From: Novosphingobium sp.
GTDB taxonomy: Bacteria > Pseudomonadota > Alphaproteobacteria > Sphingomonadales > Sphingomonadaceae
NCBI GenBank assembly: GCA_013822005.1
Contig: PNJT01000005.1
Span: 1-37,877 of the forward strand
Length of the DNA stretch: 37,877 nt
Direction: 5' to 3'
In this document: piece by piece, positions 25,311 to 34,624 of the stretch
Layout: each line of letters starts with the position of its first letter
Position numbering within the stretch: the first letter of the stretch is position 1
Made by a program: the position numbers and the translations under genes
The notes under the pieces: model-generated
What the model was told of the DNA's origin: nothing
Databases searched by the model: none
Seen by the model: only the letters and a program-made list of their open reading frames with translations

Positions 25311-25777
25311 AACTCTGGCGGCTCACCCGCGCGCCGTTCGTCGCGCTCGACGGCAAGGGCGCGCAGCTGTACGGCGCGCGCTATGCCCCGCGCGGGGTTC
25401 CGGTGGTGAGCCTTGCCAGCGAGGTGGGCCTCGCGGTGCTGGTGGCGCTGCGTTACCAGCCCAAAAATGCCTTGGGCGACCTGGTGGGCATCCCCGACGA
25501 TTTCGTGCTGGGCTGGACTGAGGTGGACTCAGTCCCGGAACGCGTGCCCGATCGCGATGAGGATACGATCCGCGCTTTCGTCGGTGAGTGGCTCGAAACG
25601 CGGCGTTCGCTGACTTGCGCGATCCGTTCAAAAGTGTTGCCCGAAGCTGACGTGATCTACCTCAACCCACGCCACCCCGACGCCGCGCAGGTAGCCCCGC
25701 TCACCACCCGTCCGTTCAGCTTCGCCGAGTGCCTCCACACCCCGCCGATGTTGGACAGCTTTCGAGGCGAAAACTGA
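25307..25777 (+). CDS. RES-domain family protein (NAD-degrading toxin fold), possibly degenerate
   Basis: MKLWRLTRAP, GARYAPRGVPVVSLASEVGLAVLVALRY, AIRSKVLPEADVIYLNPRHPDAAQVA, RPFSF resemble the RES fold; overlaps the upstream gene by 4 bp (ATGA). Confidence 0.75.
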   Translation: MKLWRLTRAPFVALDGKGAQLYGARYAPRGVPVVSLASEVGLAVLVALRYQPKNALGDLVGIPDDFVLGWTEVDSVPERVPDRDEDTIRAFVGEWLETRRSLTCAIRSKVLPEADVIYLNPRHPDAAQVAPLTTRPFSFAECLHTPPMLDSFRGEN

Positions 25778-25825
25778 GCCGCGACGGGCGCTTGCCAATT
25801 CAGAATTGGCGGCTACCATAGTTGC

Positions 25826-26194
25826 ATGTTGCAACCCATTGCCTGGCTCGCGCTTGCCGCGATTCACCTGTTGCCTGCGCTGGCGTTTTTTCGCCCCGGT
25901 ACCCTCACGTCGCTCTACCGGATCGCCAACGACAATCCGCTGTTCCTGTTGATGCACCACCGCGCGGCATTGTTCCTGGCGGTGTTCGTCTCCTGTCTAT
26001 GGGCGGCGTTTGACCCCGGTGCACGCAAGGTGGCCGGCGTGGTCACCGCGATCAGCATGCTGAGCTTCCTGGTGCTCTATTGGCGCGCCGGTTCGCCGTC
26101 GGCACTGCGCCAAATCGCATTGGTTGATTGCGCCGGGCTGCCTTTCCTCGCTATTGCGCTTTATGGTGCATTTTTCGCTTCGATCACTGATTGA
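25826..26194 (+). CDS. Hypothetical membrane protein
   Basis: 122 aa, about four hydrophobic segments. Confidence 0.65.
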   Translation: MLQPIAWLALAAIHLLPALAFFRPGTLTSLYRIANDNPLFLLMHHRAALFLAVFVSCLWAAFDPGARKVAGVVTAISMLSFLVLYWRAGSPSALRQIALVDCAGLPFLAIALYGAFFASITD

Positions 26195-26210
26195 TCCGGC
26201 GCCTACCACC

Positions 26211-26501
26211 GTGCTCAACACCCGGCATAGGCCGCTGCTGGAAACGCGCCTGCCCGGTTGGATCGTGATCGCGGTCCCGGTCGCTGCCGAATCCGAGGGG
26301 GTGATCGGCGGGGCCTTGCGCGACGTCACCGCGCCCGAGCCGCTGCCGGCCGATCATTCGCTGTGGGGGCTGGAAAGTGCCCGGGTCACCATGCACCTCT
26401 AGGGCCGGGCGCAGGACCGGATGTTCGTGCGCTTGGCCGGACGGGTGGAACCGCAAGTGAATTACGCGGCGGGGTATCAGGGCTTCGCCTGTTTAGGCTG
26501 A
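26211..26501 (+). pseudogene. Possible ORF interrupted by an in-frame TAG (26400-26402)
   Basis: VLNTRHRPLLETRLPGWIVIAVPVAAESEGVIGGALRDV...SARVTMHL(TAG)GRAQDRMFVRLAGRVEPQVNYAAGYQGFACLG; same frame stays open after TAG to TGA at 26499. Confidence 0.35.
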
Positions 26502-26506
26502 ATAGT

Positions 26507-26590
26507 CCCTCCCCGGCGGGGAAGGGCTGGGGATGGGGGCTCGACGCTGGCGTTGAACCCCCACCCCAACCCCTCCCCAAAGGGTAGGGG
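26507..26590. repeat. Dispersed C/G-run palindromic element
   Basis: CCCTCCCCGGCGGGGAAGGGCTGGGGATGGGGGCTCGACGCTGGCGTTGAACCCCCACCCCAACCCCTCCCC; matches the 21245 copy. Confidence 0.85.
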
Positions 26591-26620
26591 CTCTGCGATT
26601 CTAAGCAAAGTCATCAGGCT

Positions 26621-26992
26621 CTAAGCCTCGTCCAGCGCCAACAGCTCGACCTCCACTTCCAGCCGTGGCTCGGGCAAGGCGGTGTGATCCACCCGTACCA
26701 CCGCGGCATCGGCGATGAGTAGGCGGGGCAGGGCAAACTCGTGCTCGGGCAGGGCATCGATCAGCGCCTCGCCCGCCGCCACCGCCTCAGCCCCGGTGAA
26801 GGCCAGAACTACCAGGTGTTTCGATCCCGAAAAGGTCACGCTGGCCCAGGCGCGTTCGGAGTGACGGACCAGTTCGGCCTGGCCCTGAGCCAGTTCCAGG
26901 ACGGCCGAAAGCAGCGCCATCCAGGGGGTCCGGCGGGCCTTGCGGCGCGCGGCTGCGACCAGAGCCTGGTCAAGCGTAAGGTCAATTTGCAC
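26621..26992 (-). CDS. Hypothetical protein
   Basis: 123 aa; overlaps the end of 26982..27176 by 11 bp in an operon-like arrangement. Confidence 0.6.
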   Translation of the reverse strand: MQIDLTLDQALVAAARRKARRTPWMALLSAVLELAQGQAELVRHSERAWASVTFSGSKHLVVLAFTGAEAVAAGEALIDALPEHEFALPRLLIADAAVVRVDHTALPEPRLEVEVELLALDEA

Positions 26993-27176
26993 GGCAGTCC
27001 TCGCGATAAATGTTCATGAAATGTTCCACACGTTTCGCTGTTGCACTGCGAGGTGTGCGGCCGTTGCGCAGGTCCTGGACAAAGCGCGGGTCATGGGCGG
27101 CAAGCCGCCCGAACTTGGTCCAGGGCATACCGGTTTCGCGCAGGAAGCGCTCGATCCGGGTGATCAGCATGGGCAT
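26982..27176 (-). CDS. Small basic protein, possible HTH
   Basis: MPMLITRIERFLRETGMPWTKFGRLAAHDPRFVQDLRNGRTPRSATAKRVEHFMNIYRE; divergent from the S24 repressor. Confidence 0.65.
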   Translation of the reverse strand: MPMLITRIERFLRETGMPWTKFGRLAAHDPRFVQDLRNGRTPRSATAKRVEHFMNIYREDCRAN

Positions 27177-27218
27177 TGTTCTCCTTGTTTTGGCCCGGTT
27201 GCATGAGGCGAATCGTTG

Positions 27219-27281
27219 TAGGAATAATCCTGTTGTTTCCTGCGAAATCCTACTTGTCTAGGAAAAATACATCGTGTAGGA
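27219..27281. promoter_or_regulatory. Putative operator cluster of TAGGA/TCCTR half-sites between 26982- and the S24 repressor
   Basis: Half-sites at 27219 (TAGGA), 27228, 27238 (TCCTG), 27248 (TCCTA), 27259 and 27277 (TAGGA); three same-orientation sites exactly 10 bp apart. Confidence 0.6.
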
Positions 27282-27288
27282 CAAATTC

Positions 27289-27942
27289 ATGGTTACTCAC
27301 GATCCCCGCGCGCGGCTTTTGCAACTGGCCAGCGAGCAGAACGCCAGCCTCTCGGGCCTGTCCGAGCTGATTGGCCGCAATTCCACTTATCTCCAGCAGT
27401 TCATCCGCAAGGGCTCTCCGCGCAAGCTGGAAGAAACCGACCGGCGCACACTGGCCCGGTTCTTCGGCGTGGATGAGGGGGAACTGGGCGCGCCGGAGGA
27501 TTTTTCCAACGCGCCGCCCGCCGGAAAGCAGCCGCGCGGCGAATGGGTCGATGTGCCGCGCCTGCCGCTGGGTGCCTCGGCCGGGCCGGGGTTGCTGCCG
27601 GGCGAGGAGCTGCCGATCGGTGCCTTCCGCTTCTCCGCCCGCTGGCTGCGCGAGCAAGGCCTCGATCCCGCGCAGCTCTCGGCGATCCGGGTCGAGGGCG
27701 ATTCGATGGAAGCCACCTTGCGCGATGGCGACGAAATCCTGGTCGATCGCACCCCCCGCAACTGGCGCGACGGGATCCACGTGGTGCGGGCAGGCGACGC
27801 GCTGATGGTCAAACGCCTCGACCTCGCCCGGCCCGGCGTGGTCGCGCTGGTCAGCGACAATCCGGCCTACCGCACGATCGAACTGGATCCGGGCGAGGTT
27901 GAGGTGATCGGAAGGGTGGTGTGGAAGAGCGGGCGGCTGTGA
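27289..27942 (+). CDS. HTH plus S24 peptidase-domain repressor (LexA/CI-like)
   Basis: N-terminal HTH-like NASLSGLSELIGRNSTYLQQFIRKGSPRKL; S24 motif IRVEGDSMEATLRDGDEILVD and VKRL. Confidence 0.9.
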   Translation: MVTHDPRARLLQLASEQNASLSGLSELIGRNSTYLQQFIRKGSPRKLEETDRRTLARFFGVDEGELGAPEDFSNAPPAGKQPRGEWVDVPRLPLGASAGPGLLPGEELPIGAFRFSARWLREQGLDPAQLSAIRVEGDSMEATLRDGDEILVDRTPRNWRDGIHVVRAGDALMVKRLDLARPGVVALVSDNPAYRTIELDPGEVEVIGRVVWKSGRL

Positions 27943-27997
27943 CTGCCGCTCCCCGAAAAGCGTTGCCTGCCGCGCGATCCCTCGCCATGAAACCAGT

Positions 27998-28666
27998 ATG
28001 ACCGAAACTGCCGAACCGCCCGTGCGCGTCGGGATTATTCCCGTGACCCCGCTGGAGCAGAACTGCTCACTGATCTGGTGCACCAGGACGATGAAGGCCG
28101 CGCTGGTTGATCCGGGTGGGGATCTGGACAAGCTCAAGGCGGCCGTCGCCAAAGTCGGCGTGACGATCGAGAAGCTGCTGCTGACCCACGGGCACCTCGA
28201 CCATTGCGGGCAGGCCGGGATCCTGGCCAAAGAACTGGGCGTGCCGATCGAGGGGCCGCATGAAGATGACCGGTTCTGGATCGCGCGGCTGGGTGAGGAT
28301 GGCGGCAAGTACGGCATGCATGCCGAAACGTTCGAGCCCGACCGCTGGCTGAACGATGGCGATACCGTGACTGTGGGCGAGGCGGTACTCGATGTGATCC
28401 ACTGCCCGGGGCACACGCCGGGCCACGTGGTGTTCCACTATCCGCTGGGGCACCTGGCGATTGTCGGCGACGTGCTGTTTGCAGGCTCGATCGGACGGAC
28501 CGATTTCCCGCGCGGCAATCACCAGGATCTGATCGATTCGATCACCAAGAAACTCTGGCCGCTCGGCAACGACGTAACCTTCATCCCCGGCCATGGCCCG
28601 ACCAGCACTTTCGGACGCGAGCGGCAGGTCAACGGCTTTGTCAGCGACTATGCGCTGAGCAATTAG
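27998..28666 (+). CDS. MBL-fold metallo-hydrolase (glyoxalase II/YcbL-like)
   Basis: LLTHGHLDHCGQAG, HCPGHTPGHVVFHYP, VLFAGSIGRTDFPRGNHQDLIDSI, FIPGHGPTSTFGRER. Confidence 0.94.
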   Translation: MTETAEPPVRVGIIPVTPLEQNCSLIWCTRTMKAALVDPGGDLDKLKAAVAKVGVTIEKLLLTHGHLDHCGQAGILAKELGVPIEGPHEDDRFWIARLGEDGGKYGMHAETFEPDRWLNDGDTVTVGEAVLDVIHCPGHTPGHVVFHYPLGHLAIVGDVLFAGSIGRTDFPRGNHQDLIDSITKKLWPLGNDVTFIPGHGPTSTFGRERQVNGFVSDYALSN

Positions 28667-28667
28667 G

Positions 28668-28777
28668 CCCTCCCCGAGCTTGCTCGGGGAGGGGGACCGT
28701 CGCCGCAGGCGATGGTGGAGGGCCCCCTCCGTCAGTTGCTGCGCAACTGCCACCTCCCCGAGCAAGCTCGGGGAGGG
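28668..28777. repeat. Dispersed palindromic element with CTTG-apex hairpins
   Basis: CCCTCCCCGAGCTTGCTCGGGGAGGG ... CCTCCCCGAGCAAGCTCGGGGAGGG. Confidence 0.92.
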
Positions 28778-28784
28778 TTGAGTG

Positions 28785-29183
28785 TTACATCCTCCCCAGC
28801 GCGGTCATCACCGCCACCACGGCCAGGCCGATCTGGGCCAGCATGGTGACCATCACGCCAAGGCCGCGGCCGGCCTCAAGCTTGCCGCCGTCCATGCCCA
28901 GGCCGTGCGCCACGCGGGCCAGAATATAGGCACCGGCAACATAGGGTAGCCAGGTGCCACCCCGGCCGGCCAGCTCGATCAGACCCACCAGCGCCAGCAC
29001 CCAGGGGGTATTCTCGGCAAAGTTCAATTGCGCGCGCATCCGCCGTTCGAGCAGATCATTGCCGCCGCTGCCGACGCTGACTTTCTCTTTGGCGCGGACC
29101 TGGCCGCAGCGCAGCGCCAGCCAGAAATTGACCAGCGCCGCGGCCGCCGCCATGCACAGCGTGGTGGGTAGCAGCATTTCCAT
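28785..29183 (-). CDS. MAPEG family membrane protein
   Basis: RAQLNFAENTPWVLALVGLIELAG, VAGAYILARVAHGLGM motifs; ATG at 29183 preferred over 29273. Confidence 0.85.
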   Translation of the reverse strand: MEMLLPTTLCMAAAAALVNFWLALRCGQVRAKEKVSVGSGGNDLLERRMRAQLNFAENTPWVLALVGLIELAGRGGTWLPYVAGAYILARVAHGLGMDGGKLEAGRGLGVMVTMLAQIGLAVVAVMTALGRM

Positions 29184-29232
29184 CGACTTGTCTCCCCTGT
29201 CAGGCCATCCCCGAAATGGGGACGGGTAGTGC

Positions 29233-29260
29233 TTGCAACGGCCAAGAAATTCGCTATAGG
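29233..29260 (+). promoter_or_regulatory. Putative promoter for rpmF
   Basis: TTGCAA - 16 bp - TATAGG upstream of the L32 start. Confidence 0.4.
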
Positions 29261-29343
29261 CGCGCCTTCGCAAGCCGCCGGCCCCTGTGGCCCGGGCATG
29301 GCTTATCTAGACGAAACCGGAATTTGCAGGAACAGGTGCCGCG

Positions 29344-29523
29344 ATGGCTGTCCCCAAAAGAAAAACTTCGCCCTCTCGCCGGGGCATGCGCCGCAGCCAT
29401 GATGCGCTGAAGGTCGAAGCATTCCATGAATGCCCGAACTGCGGCGAACTCAAGCGTCCGCACAACCTGTGCAGCGCCTGCGGCCACTATAATGGCCGCG
29501 AAATCATCGCGGTCGGGCTCTAA
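29344..29523 (+). CDS. rpmF: 50S ribosomal protein L32 (not in ORF track)
   Basis: [59 protein letters not shown]; classic L32 with zinc-binding CxxC pairs; 59 codons; followed by plsX-fabH as in many bacteria. Confidence 0.98.
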   Translation: MAVPKRKTSPSRRGMRRSHDALKVEAFHECPNCGELKRPHNLCSACGHYNGREIIAVGL

Positions 29524-29548
29524 GCTCACCTAACCGGAGATTGCGCAT

Positions 29549-30616
29549 ATGAGCCTGCCGCGTATCGCCGTTGATGCGATGGGCGGCGATGAAGGCGTGC
29601 GCGTGATGATCGAAGGGGCGGCGCTGGCACGGCGGCGCCATGATCGTTTCAAGTTCCTGCTGGTCGGCGATGAAGAGCGGATCAAGGCCGCGCTCGCTCA
29701 TCACCCCAACCTGCGCGAAGCCTCCGAGGTGCTGCACGCTCCCGATGTGGTGAGCGGCGATGAAAAGCCCACCCAGGCGCTGCGCCGGGCCAAGACCACG
29801 TCGATGGGCATGGCGATCGACGCGGTGAAACGCGGCGAGGCCGGGGGCGCGGTCAGCGCGGGCAACACCGGCGCACTGATGGCCATGGCCAAGCTGGCGC
29901 TGCGGACCATGCCCGGGATCGACCGGCCCGCGCTTTCCGCGCTGCTGCCGACGCTGGGCGACAATGACCTGGTCATGCTCGATCTGGGTGCCAATACCGA
30001 ATGCGATGCCCGAAACCTGGTGCAATTCGCGGTGATGGGCGCGGCCTATTCACGGATCGTTACTGGCAACGAGGCACCGCGGGTCCGCTTGCTCAATATT
30101 GGCACCGAAGAGAACAAGGGCACCGAGAACCTCCAGTCCGCCGCCATGCAGCTCAAGGCCGCAGCTGCCGAGCTGTCGATCTCGTTCGACGGTTTCGCCG
30201 AAGCGGACAAATTGAACCGCGGCGATGTTGACGTGGTGGTGTCGGATGGATTTTCGGGCAACATTGCGCTGAAAGCCGTTGAAGGCACCGCGCGGTTTGT
30301 GACCGACCTGCTGCGCCGGGCCTTTGCCAGCTCGCTGCGCTCCAAGTTCGGGTTCCTGGTTTCGCGCCCGGCGACTGAGCTGTTGAAGCACCACCTCGAT
30401 CCCAACAACCACAATGGCGCGGTGTTCCTGGGCCTCAACGGGGTTGTCGTGAAAAGCCACGGATCGGCCAATGCGCTGGGCGTCGCCAATGCGGTGGCGG
30501 TTACCGCGCGGCTGCTGGAGGCCAACCTGACCGAACGCATCGCTGCCGACCTGGCGCGGCTGGGCGAGGAAAACCTGCGCCGGGCGTCCCAGTCATCCGG
30601 ACAGGCTTCGGCATGA
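29549..30616 (+). CDS. plsX: Phosphate acyltransferase PlsX
   Basis: [60 protein letters not shown]. Confidence 0.97.
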   Translation: MSLPRIAVDAMGGDEGVRVMIEGAALARRRHDRFKFLLVGDEERIKAALAHHPNLREASEVLHAPDVVSGDEKPTQALRRAKTTSMGMAIDAVKRGEAGGAVSAGNTGALMAMAKLALRTMPGIDRPALSALLPTLGDNDLVMLDLGANTECDARNLVQFAVMGAAYSRIVTGNEAPRVRLLNIGTEENKGTENLQSAAMQLKAAAAELSISFDGFAEADKLNRGDVDVVVSDGFSGNIALKAVEGTARFVTDLLRRAFASSLRSKFGFLVSRPATELLKHHLDPNNHNGAVFLGLNGVVVKSHGSANALGVANAVAVTARLLEANLTERIAADLARLGEENLRRASQSSGQASA

Positions 30617-31581
30617 TCCGTCGTTCGGTTCTGCTGGGAACCGGCTCGGCCCTGCCCGAACGCGCGGTCAGCAATGCCGAATTGGCCAAGACTGTCGATA
30701 CCAGCGATCAATGGATCGTCGAGCGCACCGGGATCCGCAACCGTCACATCGCGGGCGAGGGCGAGACCACCGGGACTCTGGCGATCCTGGCAGCCCGGCG
30801 GGCGCTGGAAGCGGCGGGGCTTGAAGGCAAGGACATCGGCCTGATCGTGCTGGCCACCGCCACGCCCGACCAGACTTTCCCGGCCACCGCCGCCAAGGTC
30901 CAGCACGCGATCGGCGCGAACGGCGGGATCGCCTTCGATGTGGCGGCGGTCTGCTCGGGCTTTCTCTATGCCATCGCGGTCGCCGATTCGATGCTGCAAT
31001 CGGGCATGGCCCAGCGCGCGCTGGTAATCGGGGCCGAAACGATGAGCCGGATCCTCGATTGGGAAGATCGCACCACTTGCGTGCTGTTTGGCGACGGGGC
31101 CGGGGCCGTGGTGCTCGAATCGCGCGAAGTGGCCGAGGACGGCCCGGGGATCATCGCCTCGCGGCTCCACGCCGATGGCGCGCACTGCGATCTGCTCTGC
31201 GTCGATGGCGGGCCTTCGAGCACCGGCACGGTCGGCCATATCCGGATGCGCGGGCCCGAAGTGTTCAAGCACGCCGTGGTCAACCTCGCCGGGGTGCTCA
31301 CCGAAGTGCTGGCGGCGGCTGGCATCGAGCCCAAGGACGTTGACTGGGTGGTGCCGCATCAGGCCAACCAGCGGATCCTCGATGCGACCGCGCGCAAGTT
31401 CGGCCTGCCGCCCGAAAAGGTGGTGGTGACGGTTGACCGGCACGCCAATACCTCGGCCGCATCGGTGCCGCTGGCGCTCGATACTGCGGTGCGCGACGGG
31501 CGAATCAAGCCCGGCGACTTGCTGGTGCTTGAGGCGATGGGCGGCGGTTTCACTTGGGGTGCTTGCGTCCTGCGCGCCTAG
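30613..31581 (+). CDS. fabH: 3-oxoacyl-ACP synthase III
   Basis: [56 protein letters not shown]. Confidence 0.97.
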   Translation: MIRRSVLLGTGSALPERAVSNAELAKTVDTSDQWIVERTGIRNRHIAGEGETTGTLAILAARRALEAAGLEGKDIGLIVLATATPDQTFPATAAKVQHAIGANGGIAFDVAAVCSGFLYAIAVADSMLQSGMAQRALVIGAETMSRILDWEDRTTCVLFGDGAGAVVLESREVAEDGPGIIASRLHADGAHCDLLCVDGGPSSTGTVGHIRMRGPEVFKHAVVNLAGVLTEVLAAAGIEPKDVDWVVPHQANQRILDATARKFGLPPEKVVVTVDRHANTSAASVPLALDTAVRDGRIKPGDLLVLEAMGGGFTWGACVLRA

Positions 31582-31687
31582 TCCCCGAATTTCTGCGACC
31601 GATTCCCGACAGTTGCGTTGCAATCGCGGCGCGTTGGGTTATGCTTCGAATCGCGGGTCGTGCATACACATGTCAGGGAAGGGGCTG

Positions 31688-31984
31688 ATGCGCTCCATGA
31701 GTACTCTCACACGGGCCGATCTGGCCGAAGCACTGAACCGCAAGCTGGGGCTTTCGCGGTCCGAATCACTCACCATGGTTGAATCGATTCTCGATCACAT
31801 GTCGAACGCGCTCGAACAGGGCGAAAACGTCAAGATTTCAGGGTTTGGCACCTTCCTGCTGCGCGACAAGGGTGAGCGGATCGGACGCAATCCCAAGACC
31901 GGGGTGGAAGTGCCGATCACCCCGCGCCGGGTGCTGACCTTCCGGGCCAGCCAGATGCTGAAGGAACGGATCGCCCGCGGATGA
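31688..31984 (+). CDS. ihfA: Integration host factor subunit alpha
   Basis: [82 protein letters not shown]. Confidence 0.95.
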   Translation: MRSMSTLTRADLAEALNRKLGLSRSESLTMVESILDHMSNALEQGENVKISGFGTFLLRDKGERIGRNPKTGVEVPITPRRVLTFRASQMLKERIARG

Positions 31985-32388
31985 CGGACGCTGCGCCTCC
32001 GACCTTCGCCGACGGCAAGGATCCGGAGGCGCTGCGCACGATCGGCGAAGTGGCCAAGGCGCTGGGAATCCGGCAGCATGTGCTGCGCTATTGGGAAGAA
32101 CAGTTCCCGATGCTGAAGCCGCTGAAGCGTAGCGGTGGGCGGCGGTATTATCGCAGTGAAGATGTCCGCATGGTCGAGGCGATCGACCGGCTGGTCCACA
32201 AAGAGGGCTATACCCTCAAAGGTGCCAAGCAGGCACTCCAGGGCCGGACCAGCAGCACAGCGCAGGCACCCAGTGCCCCGGCGACAACTCCGATCGCTTC
32301 AGAAGCGCCGATCAATTCCAACTTCGCCTATCGCGCGCGGTTGATTGCGCTGCGGACGACACTGGTAAACGCGCTCCACGACGCCTAA
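31981..32388 (+). CDS. MerR family transcriptional regulator
   Basis: [69 protein letters not shown]; overlaps ihfA by 4 bp. Confidence 0.94.
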   Translation: MTDAAPPTFADGKDPEALRTIGEVAKALGIRQHVLRYWEEQFPMLKPLKRSGGRRYYRSEDVRMVEAIDRLVHKEGYTLKGAKQALQGRTSSTAQAPSAPATTPIASEAPINSNFAYRARLIALRTTLVNALHDA

Positions 32389-32420
32389 ATGGCCCTCACG
32401 AAAGTGAGGCATTCCGACAC

Positions 32421-33855
32421 ATGAGCAAGAGCTACGACGCCGATCTGGCGCTCTATATCAATGGCAGCTGGAAGAGCAGCGAGGGACGCGACATGTTCCC
32501 CGTGATCGACCCGGCGCTGGGCGAAACCATCGCCGAAGTGCCGCTGGCAAGCCCCGCCGACCTTGACGAAGCGCTGGGCGCGGCGGACAAGGGCTTTGTC
32601 TTGTGGCGCGCCACCCCGGTCGAACAGCGCGCCGCCGTGCTGCGCAAGACGGCCGACTTGCTGCGCGAACGCGCCGACGCGATTGCCCGCCTGCTCACGC
32701 TGGAACAAGGCAAGCCGCTGGCCGAGGCCCGCGCCGAAGTTGTCGGCAGCGCTGCCCTGTTCGATTGGTGCGCGGCCGAAGCGGTCCGGATCTATGGCCG
32801 GGTGCTGGTTCGCCCGACCGGCCAGCGCTCGATGATCAACAAGCAGCCGATCGGCCCGGTGGCGGCGTTCAGTCCGTGGAACTTCCCGATCTCGCTGATG
32901 GCCAAAAAGATTGCTTCGGCACTGGCAGTGGGCTGCTCGGTGATCGCCAAGCCGCCCGAGGAGACTCCGGGCTGCACGGGCGCATTGGTGCGCTGCCTGG
33001 CCGATGCCGGGCTGCCGGCGGGCGTTGTCCAGCTGGTCCACGGTGTGCCCGATACGGTCAGCCGGCATCTGCTGGCCTCGCCGGTGATCCGCAAGGTCAG
33101 CTTCACCGGCTCGGTCCCGGTCGGCAGGCACCTGATGCGGCTAGCCGCCGACGGGCTCAAGCGGGTGACGATGGAGCTGGGCGGCCACGCCCCGGTGCTG
33201 GTGTTTGACGATTGCGATCTGGAAAAGACGCTCGACATGGTCGTGGCGCAGAAGTTCCGCAATGCCGGGCAAGTCTGCGTCTCGCCGACGCGCTTCTACG
33301 TCCAGGAAAGCATCTACCAGCGTTTCGTCGATGGCTTTGCGGAGCGCACCCACGCGGTAACCACCGGGCACGGGCTCGATGCCGGGACCACGATGGGCCC
33401 GCTCGCCAATGTGCGCCGCCCCGGTGCGATCGAGGCGCTGGTTGAGGACGCTGCCGCCAAGGGCGCGCGGGTGATGGCCGGGGGCAAGCGCGGCAATGCC
33501 GGGCTACTTCTTCCAGCCGACGCTCCTCGCAGACGTGCCCGACAGCGCCGACATCATGAGCAACGAGCCCTTCGGGCCGGTCGCGGTCGCCGCGCCGTTC
33601 TCGACGCTCGAAGACGCCGTCACCAAGGCCAACCGCCTGCCCTTCGGCCTCGCCGCCTTCGCCTTCACCGAAGGCCTGCGCACCGCCAACCTCGTCGGCG
33701 ATGCGATCGAAGCCGGGATGGTCGGGATCAACACTTTCGCCATCGCCGGGCCCGATACCCCGTTCGGCGGGATCAAGGATTCAGGCTTTGGCAGCGAAGG
33801 CGGGATCGAGGGGATGGACAGCTACCTGGTGACCAAGGCGATCCATATGGCTTGA
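32421..33855 (+). pseudogene. NAD-dependent aldehyde (succinate-semialdehyde) dehydrogenase, single-base frameshift near 33501
   Basis: Frame 1 reads to GGKRGNAG, then the homologous sequence continues in frame 33496..33855 (GYFFQPTLLADVPDSADIMSNEPFGPV...FGGIKDSGFGSEGG). Confidence 0.9.
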
Positions 33856-33860
33856 GGGGG

Positions 33861-34256
33861 TTAGGGCTCGATCACCGGGATGGTGCTGAGCTTGGCCGCC
33901 GACTTGACGAAATGATTGTCAAAGCTGAGCATCGACGTGCAGCCAAGATCGGTTGCGACGGCGAGGTGAAGGGCGTCAGCGAAATCCATGCCCTGTCGAT
34001 ACCAGTCAAGTGCCGTTGCCAGCGCTTCGGGATTCTCAATGGTGATGGTCGGAATGCCTGCGAAGGCGGTCAGGCCATCTGCAATTGCGGCGCGAGACTT
34101 CTTGTAGATCGAGCCCAGGACCCAGGCTGCTTCCAGGCACACCGTCAGCGAAAGATAGATGTTACCCTTGGCAAGAGCTGCACTTGCCCGCCCCACTTGC
34201 TCGGCCTCGTCATTGGCGACGATTCGAACGACGATATTGGTATCAATAGCGATCAA
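33861..34256 (-). CDS. PIN-domain ribonuclease toxin, VapC-like
   Basis: MIAIDTNIVVRIVANDE, WYRQGMDFADALHLAVA, LSFDNHFVK. Confidence 0.9.
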   Translation of the reverse strand: MIAIDTNIVVRIVANDEAEQVGRASAALAKGNIYLSLTVCLEAAWVLGSIYKKSRAAIADGLTAFAGIPTITIENPEALATALDWYRQGMDFADALHLAVATDLGCTSMLSFDNHFVKSAAKLSTIPVIEP

Positions 34257-34515
34257 GGCGCTTGGCTTCCCGCATCACTGCAGCATCCATTTCCTCAATC
34301 GAAATGGTCGGACCATCGTAACCGACACAGCCAATAACATCTTCGATTTTGGTCTCGGGAAAAATCCGTTCGGACTTGAGCAACACCCCGTTTCCGGATC
34401 GTTCAACCTTAAGCCGCGTCCCCGGTTTCCAGTTGAGCAGGTCGCGCAGTTCCTTGGGCAGGATCACCTGCCCTTTGGTCGAAACTGTTGTCGTCAACTT
34501 TTCATGCCTGCCCAT
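34243..34515 (-). CDS. AbrB/MazE/SpoVT-type antitoxin, VapB-like
   Basis: TTTVSTKGQVILPKELRDLLNWKPGTRLKVERSGNGVLL; overlaps the PIN gene by 14 bp. Confidence 0.9.
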   Translation of the reverse strand: MGRHEKLTTTVSTKGQVILPKELRDLLNWKPGTRLKVERSGNGVLLKSERIFPETKIEDVIGCVGYDGPTISIEEMDAAVMREAKRLDRY

Positions 34516-34529
34516 CGCGGCCTCCTTTT

Positions 34530-34547
34530 GGTAAGATAAAGGTAAGA
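34530..34547. promoter_or_regulatory. Putative VapBC operator, direct repeats
   Basis: GGTAAGA at 34530 and 34541, starts 11 bp apart, just upstream of the antitoxin ATG. Confidence 0.4.
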
Positions 34548-34624
34548 CGAAATGGAACGAAAGTCAAATGAGGCGGGCTACGCGCTTGCGCAAAGGAAGC
34601 CGCAACATCCCGCATCTCCAACTC

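Noticed and set aside
33856-34337. C-terminal part of ORF 32421..34337
   Set aside because: Out-of-frame extension after the dehydrogenase frameshift, antisense to the PIN toxin; no support as a protein.
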